From NCBI GenBank assembly GCA_016709145.1, contig JADJEK010000002.1, positions 186,001 to 250,000 on the forward strand: DNA of 64,000 bases, written 5' to 3'. Origin of the DNA: Planctomycetota bacterium. Its GTDB lineage: Bacteria; Planctomycetota; B15-G4; JADJEK01. Of this stretch, positions 1 through 8,249 are shown piece after piece. The first letter of the stretch is position 1. Each line of letters begins with the position of its first letter. The translations under genes and the position numbers were made by a program. Below the pieces are notes generated by a model that worked only from the letters and a program-made list of their open reading frames with translations, was not told where the DNA came from and ran no database searches.

Positions 1-1
1 G

Positions 2-688
2 TTCATCATGGATTGGGTGCCGGGCGATTCGCTGCTCGCGCTGCTGCGTTCGGGCATGCAGTTCCACGAGGACGCGGCGCTGTTCATCATCCTGCAGGCC
101 GCGCGTGCGCTCGAGAGCATGCACGCGCAGGGGATCTTGCACCGCGACGTCAAGCCCGACAACATCCTGCTCACGCGCGACAACGGCGTGAAGCTGATCG
201 ACCTCGGCTTCGCCACGTCGATCCACGAGGCGCACGACGTCGGCTCGGACACCACGCTCGGCACCGCGGCCTACATGTCGCCCGAGCAGGCCCAAGGAAC
301 TGCGGACCTCGACGAACGCTCCGACATCTACGCGCTCGGCGCGACGCTGTATCAGATCGTCGTCGGTGAGTTGCCGTTCACGGGCGAAGGCACGCAGGAG
401 CAACTCGCGGCGCGCATCCTCGAGACCCTGTCGTCCCCCGAGCTGCAGTCGCGGCGCATCTCGCCGCACATGAACTACTTCATCCGCAAGATGATGGAGC
501 AGGACCGCGCCTTCCGGTACCAGACCACCGCGGAACTGATCGCGGACATCGAAGAGCAGATCCGCGGCAAGAAGACGTTGAGCTTCCGCGAAGGCGGCAG
601 CGACACGACGTTGGACATGCCGTTCCAGTCGCCGCCCGACGCGCCGCAGAACCCGCGATTCCCAGTCGTGCGCAAGCGGCCGCGATGA
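2..688 (+). CDS. Serine/threonine protein kinase, 5'-truncated by window edge
   Basis: This is the C-terminal part of a bacterial Hanks-type Ser/Thr kinase; the N-lobe and glycine-rich loop lie outside the window. Counting from the first visible codon, the catalytic loop HRDVKPDN is at residues 47-54, the metal-binding motif is DLG instead of the common DFG (67-69), and an SPE triplet closes the activation loop (93-95). The kinase domain ends near residue 190. The tail of about 40 residues (TLSFREGGSDTTLDMPF) carries threonines that could be phosphorylation or FHA-docking sites; that is inference. No membrane segment follows the kinase domain. The stop overlaps the next start (ATGA at 685-688), so translation of the two is probably coupled. 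FHA proteins occur 15 kb downstream, but no direct link can be shown. Confidence 0.9.
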   Translation, partial: FIMDWVPGDSLLALLRSGMQFHEDAALFIILQAARALESMHAQGILHRDVKPDNILLTRDNGVKLIDLGFATSIHEAHDVGSDTTLGTAAYMSPEQAQGTADLDERSDIYALGATLYQIVVGELPFTGEGTQEQLAARILETLSSPELQSRRISPHMNYFIRKMMEQDRAFRYQTTAELIADIEEQIRGKKTLSFREGGSDTTLDMPFQSPPDAPQNPRFPVVRKRPR

Positions 689-1110
689 GCGCCGCGACGC
701 GCGCCACGCTGCATCAGGAATTGGCGGCGCTGTACGCCGCGCTCGACACCGAAGTTCGCGCCACCGCCGTGCGGTGCGACTTGCGCGGTGTCTGCTGCGA
801 TTTCGAGAAGGCCGGGCACGTGCTGTACGCGACCGATCTCGAAGTCGACTTCGCTCGCGACCACGGCGGCGCCGCGCCGCCCGAAGCCGCCGCCGATGCG
901 TGCCCGTTCTTCCAACGCAACCAGTGCCACCTGCGCGAAGGCCGTCCGCTCGGATGCCGCGTGTACTTCTGCGACCCGGCGTATGCCGAGGCGATGCATG
1001 ACCTGGCCGAGCGCTACCATCGCCGCGTCGTGGCGCTGCATGAAGCACACGGAGTCGCGTACCGCTACGCGCCGTTCGTGCGGACGATCCGCGAGGAGCC
1101 TCGAACATGA
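685..1110 (+). CDS. YkgJ-like cysteine-cluster protein
   Basis: This small protein of 141 residues has the cysteine pattern of the YkgJ/CxxCxxCC family, thought to chelate zinc or an iron-sulfur cluster. Cysteines sit at 31, 37, 38, 73, 81, 91 and 96, in the contexts VRCDLRGVCC, ACPF, QCHL and GCRVYFC. No signal peptide or membrane segment is seen, so it should be cytoplasmic. It overlaps the kinase stop by four bases and its own stop overlaps the following gene in the same way, so the three are probably one operon. The biochemical role of the family is not well established and I do not assign one. Confidence 0.75.
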   Translation: MSAATRATLHQELAALYAALDTEVRATAVRCDLRGVCCDFEKAGHVLYATDLEVDFARDHGGAAPPEAAADACPFFQRNQCHLREGRPLGCRVYFCDPAYAEAMHDLAERYHRRVVALHEAHGVAYRYAPFVRTIREEPRT

Positions 1111-2321
1111 TCGCGATCCGCGTCGGGTTCCTCGCCATCGTCCTCGGGTCCAGCGACGGTGAGAAGTCGGCGGCGGAGTGGAACGCGCTCGGTATCGAGC
1201 GGCTCGAGGCCAAGCAGTACGACGAAGCCATCCAGTTGCTGCAGCGCGCGACGCAAGCCGATCCCGCGCACGTGACGATCCGCGAGAACCTCGGCGTCGC
1301 GTACCACAACCGTGGGGTCGCGCGCCTCGAAGCCCGTTGGGTCGGCGAAGCGATCGCCGATTTCGAGCGCGCGCTGAAGCTGCGCGACGACGTGACCACG
1401 CGCCGCCACCTCGCGCGCGGCTGGATGGAGTTGCGCGACTTCGGTCGCGCCGAAGCCGTGTTGATCGAAGCGCGAGCGAAGGCGCCCGACGAGCCGACCG
1501 TGCATCGCGACCTCGGCTTCCTCTACTACGCCAAAGACGACCTGCCGCGCGCGATCGAGTGCTTGCGCCGACGGCTCGAACTCGGCGACGAAGCGGTCGT
1601 GACGAACTTGCTCGCGCGGTGCGAGCGCGAGAACGCGGTGTCGAGCGAGTACGTCGACCGTTCGTCGAACGACTTCACGCTGAAGTTCCTCGGCAAGCCC
1701 GAGGATTTCGCGGTCGCCGATCAGGTACTGGCGCTGCTGCAAGACGCGCGCGCGAAAGTCGGCAGCGAACTCGGAGCGTTCCCGCGCGACAAGACCACCG
1801 TGCTGCTCTACTCGCGCGAGGACTTCCAGAAAGCGACCGCGACGCACGGCTGGGTCGGCGGTCTCTACGACGGCAAGATCCGCCTGCCGATCGACGACTT
1901 CGACCGCGAGCGCGAGGAGATCGCGCGGACCGCGAGCCACGAGTACGCGCATCGCGTCATCGCCGATCTCGCGCCGCTCTGCCCGCTGTGGTTCAACGAA
2001 GGGGTGGCCGAGTTCTTCGAGGGCCGCGATCCGCATCTGGCGGTGCGCGCGTTGACGGAGAAGGGCGCGAAGCCGACCGCGTTCGCGGCGATGCCCGCGG
2101 AGTGGGTCAGTGAGAGCGACGTCGACAGAGTGCGCCTGTGGTACGCGCAATCCCGCTCGTTCGTGGCGTTCTTCCACGCGCGCTACGGCGTCGGCGCGTT
2201 GCGCGCGGTGATCTCCGATCTCGGTCGCGGCCAGACGCTCGACCAGGCGTTCGTGCGCGCGACGAGTCTGGACGTGGCGCAACTCGACGAACTGTGGCGA
2301 AGCGAGATCCTGCATCGATGA
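1107..2321 (+). CDS. TPR protein with peptidase MA-like (gluzincin) domain
   Basis: The protein has 404 residues. A short hydrophobic N-terminus (MIAIRVGFLAIVLGSS) is probably an export signal. Residues about 25-185 form tetratricopeptide repeats. The C-terminal half resembles the peptidase MA-like family: a zinc motif HEYAH at 278-282 and a downstream third-ligand glutamate in LWFNEGVAEFFEG (Glu298). Zinc and catalytic residues appear intact, so a working metalloprotease is likely, though the substrate is unknown. The start overlaps the YkgJ-like stop, and the stop overlaps pdxA as ATGA. A TPR platform fused to a protease suggests action on a partner in the envelope; that is inference. Confidence 0.8.
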   Translation: MIAIRVGFLAIVLGSSDGEKSAAEWNALGIERLEAKQYDEAIQLLQRATQADPAHVTIRENLGVAYHNRGVARLEARWVGEAIADFERALKLRDDVTTRRHLARGWMELRDFGRAEAVLIEARAKAPDEPTVHRDLGFLYYAKDDLPRAIECLRRRLELGDEAVVTNLLARCERENAVSSEYVDRSSNDFTLKFLGKPEDFAVADQVLALLQDARAKVGSELGAFPRDKTTVLLYSREDFQKATATHGWVGGLYDGKIRLPIDDFDREREEIARTASHEYAHRVIADLAPLCPLWFNEGVAEFFEGRDPHLAVRALTEKGAKPTAFAAMPAEWVSESDVDRVRLWYAQSRSFVAFFHARYGVGALRAVISDLGRGQTLDQAFVRATSLDVAQLDELWRSEILHR

Positions 2322-3298
2322 GCGCGCGCATGCGGCTCGCGATCACGCTCGGTGATCCCGCGGGAATCGGTCCCGAGATCGTCGCGTCCCTGCTCGCGTC
2401 TCGCGAAGTGGAGCGGGCCGGCGTGGACGTCGTGGTCGTCGGTGACCGCGCGACGCTGGCGGCGTTGCCGGCGCCGCTCCCGGGTGCCTCGTCCGTGGTC
2501 GCATCCGACGTCGGTCCGATCGAACTCGGTCGTCCGAGCGCGGCGTCGGGCGCGGCCGCGGCCCGCGCGTTGTTCCGCGCGATCGAACTGGCGATGGCGG
2601 GAGACGTGGCCGGCGTCGTCACTGCGCCGACGTCGAAGGAAGCGATGCATCTGGCCGGACACGCGTATCCCGGGCAGACCGAGATCCTGATCGAACGCAG
2701 CGGCACGCCGCGCGGCGTGATGCTGTTCGTGGGTGGCGGGATCAAAGTCGCATTGGCGACGCGCCACGTCGCGTTGCGCCGAGTCGCCGACGCGCTCGAC
2801 GCCGATGCCATCGCCGCCGACCTCGGTCTGCTCGGGACGGCGCTTCGCCGCGAGTTCGGGGTCGCGGTCCCGCGCATCGTCGTGACCGGCCTGAATCCGC
2901 ACGCCGGTGAACACGGTTTGTTCGGGGACGAAGAGGCCCGCGTGATCGGGCCCGCCGTGGAGCGTGTGCGATCCGCCGGCGTGGCCGTGACCGGGCCGTT
3001 GCCGGCCGACACGGCGTTCGTGCGCCTGCGCAAAGGCGAGTTCGACGCCGCGTTCGCGATGTACCACGATCAGGGGTTGATCGCGGTCAAGCTGCTCGCG
3101 TTCGGGTTCGGCGTCAACGTCACGATCGGCCTGCCGTTCGTCCGGACGTCGCCGGACCACGGCACGGCGTACGACATCGCCGGGACGAACCAGGCCGACG
3201 ATTCCTCGCTGATCGAGGCGTTCCGGCTCGCGGTGGACTGTGCGAAGTCCCGTGGGAGCCCCCCCGAAGCGCTCCGACGAGGTCTTCTGGAGCCTTGA
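2318..3298 (+). CDS. pdxA: 4-hydroxythreonine-4-phosphate dehydrogenase PdxA
   Basis: PdxA oxidises 4-phosphohydroxy-L-threonine with NAD in the DXP-dependent pyridoxal 5'-phosphate pathway. The product has 326 residues, the usual length. It opens with the family signature ITLGDPAGIGPEI. The three metal-binding histidines known from E. coli PdxA (166, 211, 266) correspond here to His150 (ATRHVALR), His195 (LNPHAGE) and His250 (MYHDQG), all shifted by the same 16 positions. The C-terminal TSPDHGTAYDIAG is also conserved. The frame is open upstream, but the ATG at 2318 is chosen because it overlaps the previous stop (ATGA) and directly precedes the family N-terminus. PdxA paralogs of other function exist (PdxA2/DtnX), so PLP synthesis is likely but not certain. 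Confidence 0.93.
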   Translation: MSARMRLAITLGDPAGIGPEIVASLLASREVERAGVDVVVVGDRATLAALPAPLPGASSVVASDVGPIELGRPSAASGAAAARALFRAIELAMAGDVAGVVTAPTSKEAMHLAGHAYPGQTEILIERSGTPRGVMLFVGGGIKVALATRHVALRRVADALDADAIAADLGLLGTALRREFGVAVPRIVVTGLNPHAGEHGLFGDEEARVIGPAVERVRSAGVAVTGPLPADTAFVRLRKGEFDAAFAMYHDQGLIAVKLLAFGFGVNVTIGLPFVRTSPDHGTAYDIAGTNQADDSSLIEAFRLAVDCAKSRGSPPEALRRGLLEP

Positions 3299-3330
3299 TC
3301 GGACGCCTTGCCCACGGTTGAATGCTGCGT

Positions 3331-3348
3331 TTCCGCCGCGTGGCGGAA
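3331..3348 (+). terminator. Perfect 7-bp hairpin after pdxA, no T-tract
   Basis: TTCCGCC and GGCGGAA flank a GCGT loop about 35 bases after the pdxA stop. There is no T-run behind it, so it is either a weak terminator, an mRNA-stabilising stem, or chance in GC-rich DNA. Confidence 0.3.
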
Positions 3349-3407
3349 GGCCGCTTCCGTTCGACCGCGCCCGACCCCGCCGAATCGAGACCCCGTTGCG
3401 CAATCCC

Positions 3408-4079
3408 ATGACCGGAAAGAAGAGCCATCCGCTCGAGATCTTCCGTTCCAGCGGGACGTTCCAACGCCCCGATCCGCTGCGGAAGGAACCTGGGATGGGG
3501 GGCATCCACACCTCCGACGTCCCCGAGCGTCCGGCCCGCGTGGTCGCGCCGCCGCAGGAGTTCGAACTGCGTCTGTCGCTGGTCGGCGGCGTGATCCTGC
3601 TGTTCGCGTGGGTGGTCTTGATCGGCGCGGCCTACCTGTACGGCTACAGCAACGGCGAGTCGGCCCACCTCGAGTCCGAGACCGAACGTGCGCTGGCGAA
3701 AGGCGCGGAGATCGAGAGCGGCGACTCGTCGGCGCGTCCGGCCGCAGAAAACGTCCCCGCCGCAGCGCCGTTCGGCGTCAAGCTCATCGCCTACGACCGC
3801 ACGCCGGAGCAGGAGCGCATCCTCGACGAGATGCGTGGGCTGTTGACCTCGCGCTACGAGATCGACGCCGACGTCATCACCGACTGGCCGAACGAGAAAC
3901 GCAATCAATGGGTCGTCTACGTCGGCGAGTTCGCCGGCGCGGACGATCCAGTGCTGACGCAGTTGCTGAACAAACTGCGCACGATCGACGACTATCCGAA
4001 GGGCCGGGACAAGAGTCCGTTCCGCAACGCGAGCATCGCGCGGCATCCGGACGACCCGGCCAAGTACCGCAAGCAGTGA
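3408..4079 (+). CDS. Single-pass membrane protein with possible SPOR-like C-terminus
   Basis: The predicted product has 223 residues. It has a basic and proline-rich cytoplasmic N-terminus (1-55), one clear transmembrane helix at about 56-79, an acidic/alanine-rich linker, and a C-terminal globular part from about residue 120 (FGVKLIAYDRT to VVYVGEFAG) whose strand-helix-strand pattern resembles a SPOR peptidoglycan-binding fold. The resemblance is by eye only. The frame stays open upstream into pdxA, but those codons look non-coding, so I use the ATG at 3408. An upstream TTG at 3395 is possible. It lies just before the small basic protein gene. The name and process are unknown. Confidence 0.6.
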   Translation: MTGKKSHPLEIFRSSGTFQRPDPLRKEPGMGGIHTSDVPERPARVVAPPQEFELRLSLVGGVILLFAWVVLIGAAYLYGYSNGESAHLESETERALAKGAEIESGDSSARPAAENVPAAAPFGVKLIAYDRTPEQERILDEMRGLLTSRYEIDADVITDWPNEKRNQWVVYVGEFAGADDPVLTQLLNKLRTIDDYPKGRDKSPFRNASIARHPDDPAKYRKQ

Positions 4080-4131
4080 AGAACGAAGCGGGCCCGCGCG
4101 TCGGCGCGACGGCTCAACGACAGGAGTTGCC

Positions 4132-4446
4132 ATGACGGTTCACAGCAGTCTCAAGATGAAGAGTTCGCTCAAGCGCTCGCGCAACGTGTTCAAGCGCGTG
4201 GAGCGTCTCGAGGTGCTCGAGAAGGACGGCAAGCGCAAGACCGAGGATTCGGTCTACAACCTGCCGAAGGTGCGCACGCGTCTGAAGGTCAAGAAGATCA
4301 AGTCGGCGGCTCCTGCCGCTGGCGCGGCAGCGCCGGGTGGCGCTCCGGCGGCCGTTGGTGCGAAGCCTGCGGCGGGCGCGAAGCCTGCGGCCGGTGCGAA
4401 GCCCGCGGCAGCCGCGGCTCCGGCCAAGGGTGGCGCGAAGAAGTAA
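4132..4446 (+). CDS. Small basic protein (TIGR04137-like) with Ala/Lys/Pro tail
   Basis: The first 60 residues (start VHSSLKMKSSLKRSRNVFK, then ERLEVLEKDGK and SVYNLPKVR) match the small, highly basic protein shared by Planctomycetes, Chlamydiae and Verrucomicrobia (TIGR04137 in my recollection). Its function is unknown; strong basicity suggests nucleic acid or ribosome binding. Here it reaches 104 residues because of a low-complexity tail of three GAKPAA-type repeats ending in GGAKK, resembling histone-H1-like tails. A good ribosome binding site (CAGGAG, six bases before the ATG) fixes the start. It supports the phylum assignment. Confidence 0.8.
   Translation: MTVHSSLKMKSSLKRSRNVFKRVERLEVLEKDGKRKTEDSVYNLPKVRTRLKVKKIKSAAPAAGAAAPGGAPAAVGAKPAAGAKPAAGAKPAAAAAPAKGGAKK
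4357..4410 (+). repeat. Three tandem 18-bp repeats coding GAKPAA
   Basis: Units begin at 4357, 4375 and 4393 and each encodes Gly-Ala-Lys-Pro-Ala-Ala. Third positions differ between units (CCT/CCC, GCG/GCC/GCA), so the protein repeat looks conserved rather than freshly duplicated. Confidence 0.8.
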
Positions 4447-4465
4447 GGTCGGATCAACCCGCGCG

Positions 4466-4505
4466 ACGCCTCGCGTTCCACGCGATCACGTGGGGCGCGA
4501 GGCGT
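4466..4505 (+). terminator. Strong GC-rich hairpin between the small basic protein gene and queE
   Basis: The outer arms at 4466-4475 and 4496-4505 pair over ten bases, and an inner CCACG/CGTGG stem closes a six-base CGATCA loop. There is no T-tract. It would end or stabilise the upstream message. It overlaps the alternative GTG at 4504, which argues that queE starts later, at 4537. Confidence 0.5.
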
Positions 4506-4536
4506 GCGCGTCGGCGAGCAGTCCCTCGAGGAATCC

Positions 4537-5295
4537 ATGCACGGCAGTGGAACGGCGACACGAACCGGAGTCCTGGCGGAGGTGTTTTGCACCTTCCAGG
4601 GCGAAGGTCCGCACGTCGGCAAGCGCCATCTGTTCGTGCGCCTCGGCGGTTGTTCGATCGGCTGTTGCTTCTGCGACACTCCCGACGCCTTGCGACCCGG
4701 TCAGGGGTTTTGCGTGCGCATCCCCGGACTCGAAGGCACGCGCGCGAATCCGATCGACTCCGAAGCGGCGGCGGAACTCGTCCGCGCCGCCGCGGCACGG
4801 GTCTGTGCGCTGCACGCCGTCTCCGTGACCGGCGGCGAGCCGCTCGAGCAGATCGACTTCCTCGAGGCGTTCCTGCCGCGGCTCGCGCCGTTGCCGGTGC
4901 TGCTCGAAACCGCCGGCACGCTGCCCGACGAACTCGAGCGAGTCATCGATGCGGTCGCGATCGTGTCGATGGACATCAAGCTGCCGTCGGTCGCCAACAC
5001 GGTGCGAAGCATCGATCTGCATCGGCGGTTCCTTCGGATCGCGCTGCGGCGCGAGGTGTACGTCAAGGTCGTCGTCAACGAGCGCCTCGATCGCGCCGAG
5101 TGGGACGACGCCGTGCGGCTGATGCTCGACGAGGCTCCCTGCGTTCCGTTCATCGTGCAACCCGAGACGCGCCGCAACGGCACGCTCGCGGTGCCGTTCT
5201 CGTTCCTCGCCGAGCTCGCGGACCACGCGACGCGGCAAGGACTTTCCGACGTGCGCGTGATCCCGCAGGTCCACAAGTTCCTCGGTGCACCGTGA
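4537..5295 (+). CDS. queE: 7-carboxy-7-deazaguanine synthase QueE
   Basis: QueE is a radical SAM enzyme that contracts the ring of 6-carboxy-tetrahydropterin to 7-carboxy-7-deazaguanine in queuosine synthesis. The 252-residue product has the QueE substrate motif FCTFQGEG near residue 18 and the iron-sulfur CxxxCxxC triad at Cys39, Cys43 and Cys46. VTGGEPLEQ is the SAM-binding GGE element. An in-frame GTG lies 11 codons upstream but sits in a hairpin; the ATG at 4537 has GAGG six bases before it. No other queuosine gene is nearby. The stop overlaps der as GTGA. Confidence 0.92.
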   Translation: MHGSGTATRTGVLAEVFCTFQGEGPHVGKRHLFVRLGGCSIGCCFCDTPDALRPGQGFCVRIPGLEGTRANPIDSEAAAELVRAAAARVCALHAVSVTGGEPLEQIDFLEAFLPRLAPLPVLLETAGTLPDELERVIDAVAIVSMDIKLPSVANTVRSIDLHRRFLRIALRREVYVKVVVNERLDRAEWDDAVRLMLDEAPCVPFIVQPETRRNGTLAVPFSFLAELADHATRQGLSDVRVIPQVHKFLGAP

Positions 5296-6662
5296 AGCCA
5301 TTCCACGTCGTGATCTGCGGCCGCCCCAACGTCGGCAAGTCCTCGCTGTTCAACGCCGTCCTGCGCCGTCGCGTCGCGATCGTCGATCCGACCGCAGGTG
5401 TGACGCGTGACCGCGTCGAGGCCCGCGTCGAGCGACCGGCCGGCGCGTTCTACCTCATGGATACCGGCGGCATCGGCCAGTTCGACAACGCCCTGTTGAA
5501 GGACGAGATCGAACGCCAGATCCAATACGCCCTCGACGGCGCCGACTTGATCGTGCTCGTCGTCGACGCCGGTGACGGTTGCCTGCCGACCGATGCCGAG
5601 ATCGCGCGGCGCTTGCGTCAGCTCGACAAGCCGGTGGTGTTGGTCGCGAACAAATGCGATGGCGTGCAGCAGGAGCGTGCGACGTCGGAGTTCATGCGCC
5701 TCGGCTTTGGCGATCCGATCGCCGTCTCCGCGCGCGAGCGCTACGGCGTCGAGGAGTTGGTCGAGACGATTTTCGACCACATCCCGACGGACGACGAACC
5801 GGAGGCCGATCCGATCGACCCGGACGATCCCAATCGCCCGATCCGCGTCGCCATCGTCGGCAAGGTCAACTCGGGCAAGTCGACGCTGATGAACCTGCTC
5901 GTCGGCAGCGAGCGCGTGATCGTCTCGCCGATGGCCGGGACGACGCGCGACTCGATCGACGCGCCGTTCGACTGGCACGGCCGCAAGTTCGTCGCGGTCG
6001 ACACCGCGGGCATCCGCAAGCATCGCGCGGTCGACGGTACGCCCGACTTCTACAGCCAGGGGCGCGCCGAGGAGTCGATCCGTCGCAGCGACGTCGTGTT
6101 GTTCCTGATCGACGCGACGCGCGAGATCTCGCAGATCGACAAGGGCATCGCACGCACGATCGCCGACTCCGCGCGGCCGGTCGTGATGTGCATCACGAAG
6201 TGGGACCTGGCCCAACAAGCCGGCAAGACACCCGACGAGTACGAGCCGTACGTGCATCAGCAATTGCACGCGCTCGCGTTCGCGCCGGTCTGCTTCATGT
6301 CCGCGCTGACGCGATTCAACGTCGACGCGGCGTTGAAGACCGCGATCGACCTCTACGTGCAGTCGAGCTATCGCGTCGGCACCGGCGAATTGAACCGCGT
6401 GATCGAGCAGTCCGAGTCGCGGCAGGTCCCGCGCGTCGGCCGTGGCAAGTTCCCGAAGATGTACTACGCCACGCAGACCGGCGTGCGCCCGCCGACGTTC
6501 GTCGTGTTCGTGAACGAAGGCAAGCTGTTCGGCGACGAGTACGCCCGCTACATGTCGAACCGGATGCGCCAGTGCTTCCCGTTCGGCGAGGTGCCGCTGC
6601 GCGTGTTCTTCAAGGAGCGCCGCCGCACCGAGAAGGGCAAGCCGAACCGCCGCAGTCCGTGA
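5292..6662 (+). CDS. der: Ribosome biogenesis GTPase Der (EngA)
   Basis: Der is an essential tandem GTPase that helps assemble the 50S subunit. The 456-residue product has both G domains: the first P-loop GRPNVGKSS at 10-18 with NKCDG, and the second GKVNSGKST from residue 190 with DTAGI and TKWDL. The C-terminal KH-like domain follows (PRVGRGKFPKMYY, VVFVNEGKLF, VPLRVFFKERRR). An acidic linker (DDEPEADPIDPDDPN) joins the two G domains, as in the family. The frame is open far upstream, but the GTG at 5292 overlaps the queE stop and precedes the conserved KPFHVVICGRPNVGK start. Confidence 0.96.
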   Translation: MKPFHVVICGRPNVGKSSLFNAVLRRRVAIVDPTAGVTRDRVEARVERPAGAFYLMDTGGIGQFDNALLKDEIERQIQYALDGADLIVLVVDAGDGCLPTDAEIARRLRQLDKPVVLVANKCDGVQQERATSEFMRLGFGDPIAVSARERYGVEELVETIFDHIPTDDEPEADPIDPDDPNRPIRVAIVGKVNSGKSTLMNLLVGSERVIVSPMAGTTRDSIDAPFDWHGRKFVAVDTAGIRKHRAVDGTPDFYSQGRAEESIRRSDVVLFLIDATREISQIDKGIARTIADSARPVVMCITKWDLAQQAGKTPDEYEPYVHQQLHALAFAPVCFMSALTRFNVDAALKTAIDLYVQSSYRVGTGELNRVIEQSESRQVPRVGRGKFPKMYYATQTGVRPPTFVVFVNEGKLFGDEYARYMSNRMRQCFPFGEVPLRVFFKERRRTEKGKPNRRSP

Positions 6663-6734
6663 TCGACGCAAGCCCGCGCGCGGCGCGTGGGGGAGCTCGA
6701 TGCACGCTCGTCCGCGAACGCGGGCGACTCCGAT

Positions 6735-8249
6735 TCACGCGTGATCGCGCAGCACGTCCTTCTGCACCTTGCCCATCGCGTTCTTCGGCAGCGCCCGCAC
6801 GACGCGCCAGACCTTCGGCTTCTTGAAGCTCGCGATGCGTTCGACGAGGAACGCGTCGAGCGCGGCCGACGTCAGCGTGGCTCCCTCGCGCAGAACGACG
6901 GCAGCGGCGACGGATTCGCCGAAGTCCGGGTCGGGCACGCCGAACACGGCGACCTCGGCGACGTCGGGATGGTGCGCGATCGCTTGCTCGACTTCGGCCG
7001 GGTACACGTTCAGGCCACCGCTGATCACGAGTTCGCGCGCTCGACCGACCAACGCGGTTTCGCCACCGTGCGCGTCCCGGCGCGCGAGGTCGCCGGTCTT
7101 GAACCAGCCGTCGACGAACGCTGCGCGCGTCGCGGCCTCGTCGTTCCAGTAGCCCCGGCCGACCGACGTCCCGCGCACTTGGAGTTCGCCGACGGCGCCG
7201 TCGGCGACCGGCGTGTTCGTGGCGTCCACGATGCGCGCCTCGATGCCGGCGACCGGGAAGCCGACGTGTCCGCGGATGCGAGGCCGGTCGTGACGCTGCG
7301 AGAACGTGATCAGCGTTTCGGTCATGCCGTAGCGCTGCAGCGGTTCGATGCCGAAGCGGCGCGCGAACCGCTCCGCGACCGCGTCTTGCAACGGCGCCGA
7401 GCCGCAGATGCAGAGGCGCAAGTCGGGCAAGCGCACGGCGGTCGCGACATCGGCGAGGCGCGAGAACATCGTCGGCACGCCCATGAACAACGTGGCTTCG
7501 AAGCGCGCGAGGTGCTCGAGGATGCGAGCTGCGTCGAAGCGCGACTCGAGCAGGACCTCGCTGCCGGTCACGAGCGCGCCATGCAGCGCGACGCACAAGC
7601 CGTGCACGTGGAACAGCGGCAACGCGTGGACCAGGCGATCGTGCTCGGTCCAACCGAACGCGTCGATCAGCGCCAGCGCGTTGTCGATCAAGTTCGCGTG
7701 GGTGAGCAGCGCGCCCTTCGGCTTGCCGGTGGTGCCCGAGGTGTAGACGAGCAGTGCGTCGTCCTCGCGCTCCACGGTCACGTCGAGCGGTCCCATACCG
7801 GTCTTCCGCAGCGCGCTCATGAACGCGTGGACCGGCCGATGGGTCGTGGGTCGCTCCACTTCGCCGCGTTCGATCTCGAGCACGGCGACCACGGCGTCCG
7901 GAGCGACGGCGTCGACGCGGCCGAGGCCGTCACGATCCGCGACCACCAGGCGCGGCGTCGCATCGCCGAGGATGTGCGCGAGCTCGGCGTCGCGATACGC
8001 CGGATTGATCGGCAACGCGATCGCACCGAGCTTCAGCGTGCCGAGGTACGCGAGCACGAACTCGAGCGAGTTCGACGCGTACAGCGCGACGCGATCACCG
8101 CGCTTCACGCCGAACGCCGACAACACGCGCGCCGCCGCGTTCGACCCACCGTCGAGATCGGCGAACGTCGGATGGCGCTCGTCGAACGACAACGCCGTCT
8201 TCTGCGCGAAGCGCGCGCACGAGCGGTGGAGTCGGTCGAGGATCGTCAT
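6735..8249 (-). CDS. Acyl-CoA synthetase, malonyl-CoA synthetase (MatB)-like
   Basis: This is a member of the adenylate-forming ANL superfamily with 504 residues. The AMP/ATP loop YTSGTTGKPKG is at 169-179. The hinge region GWFKTGDLA and the C-terminal catalytic lysine in NAMGKVQK (about Lys494) are present. ALPLFHVHGLCVALHG and ATLFMGVPTMFSRL closely resemble malonyl-CoA/methylmalonyl-CoA synthetases (MatB), so a short dicarboxylate is the likeliest substrate; fatty acyl substrates cannot be excluded. The ATG at 8249 overlaps the stop of the upstream aminopeptidase gene, so the two are translationally coupled. Confidence 0.82.
   Translation of the reverse strand: MTILDRLHRSCARFAQKTALSFDERHPTFADLDGGSNAAARVLSAFGVKRGDRVALYASNSLEFVLAYLGTLKLGAIALPINPAYRDAELAHILGDATPRLVVADRDGLGRVDAVAPDAVVAVLEIERGEVERPTTHRPVHAFMSALRKTGMGPLDVTVEREDDALLVYTSGTTGKPKGALLTHANLIDNALALIDAFGWTEHDRLVHALPLFHVHGLCVALHGALVTGSEVLLESRFDAARILEHLARFEATLFMGVPTMFSRLADVATAVRLPDLRLCICGSAPLQDAVAERFARRFGIEPLQRYGMTETLITFSQRHDRPRIRGHVGFPVAGIEARIVDATNTPVADGAVGELQVRGTSVGRGYWNDEAATRAAFVDGWFKTGDLARRDAHGGETALVGRARELVISGGLNVYPAEVEQAIAHHPDVAEVAVFGVPDPDFGESVAAAVVLREGATLTSAALDAFLVERIASFKKPKVWRVVRALPKNAMGKVQKDVLRDHA

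Noticed and set aside
3240..3407. Upstream extension of the membrane protein ending at 4079
   Set aside because: It would overlap pdxA by 59 bases and gives an arginine/proline-rich sequence over a hairpin.
4504..4536. GTG start for queE
   Set aside because: It lies within the right arm of a strong hairpin and lacks a ribosome binding site; the ATG at 4537 has one.
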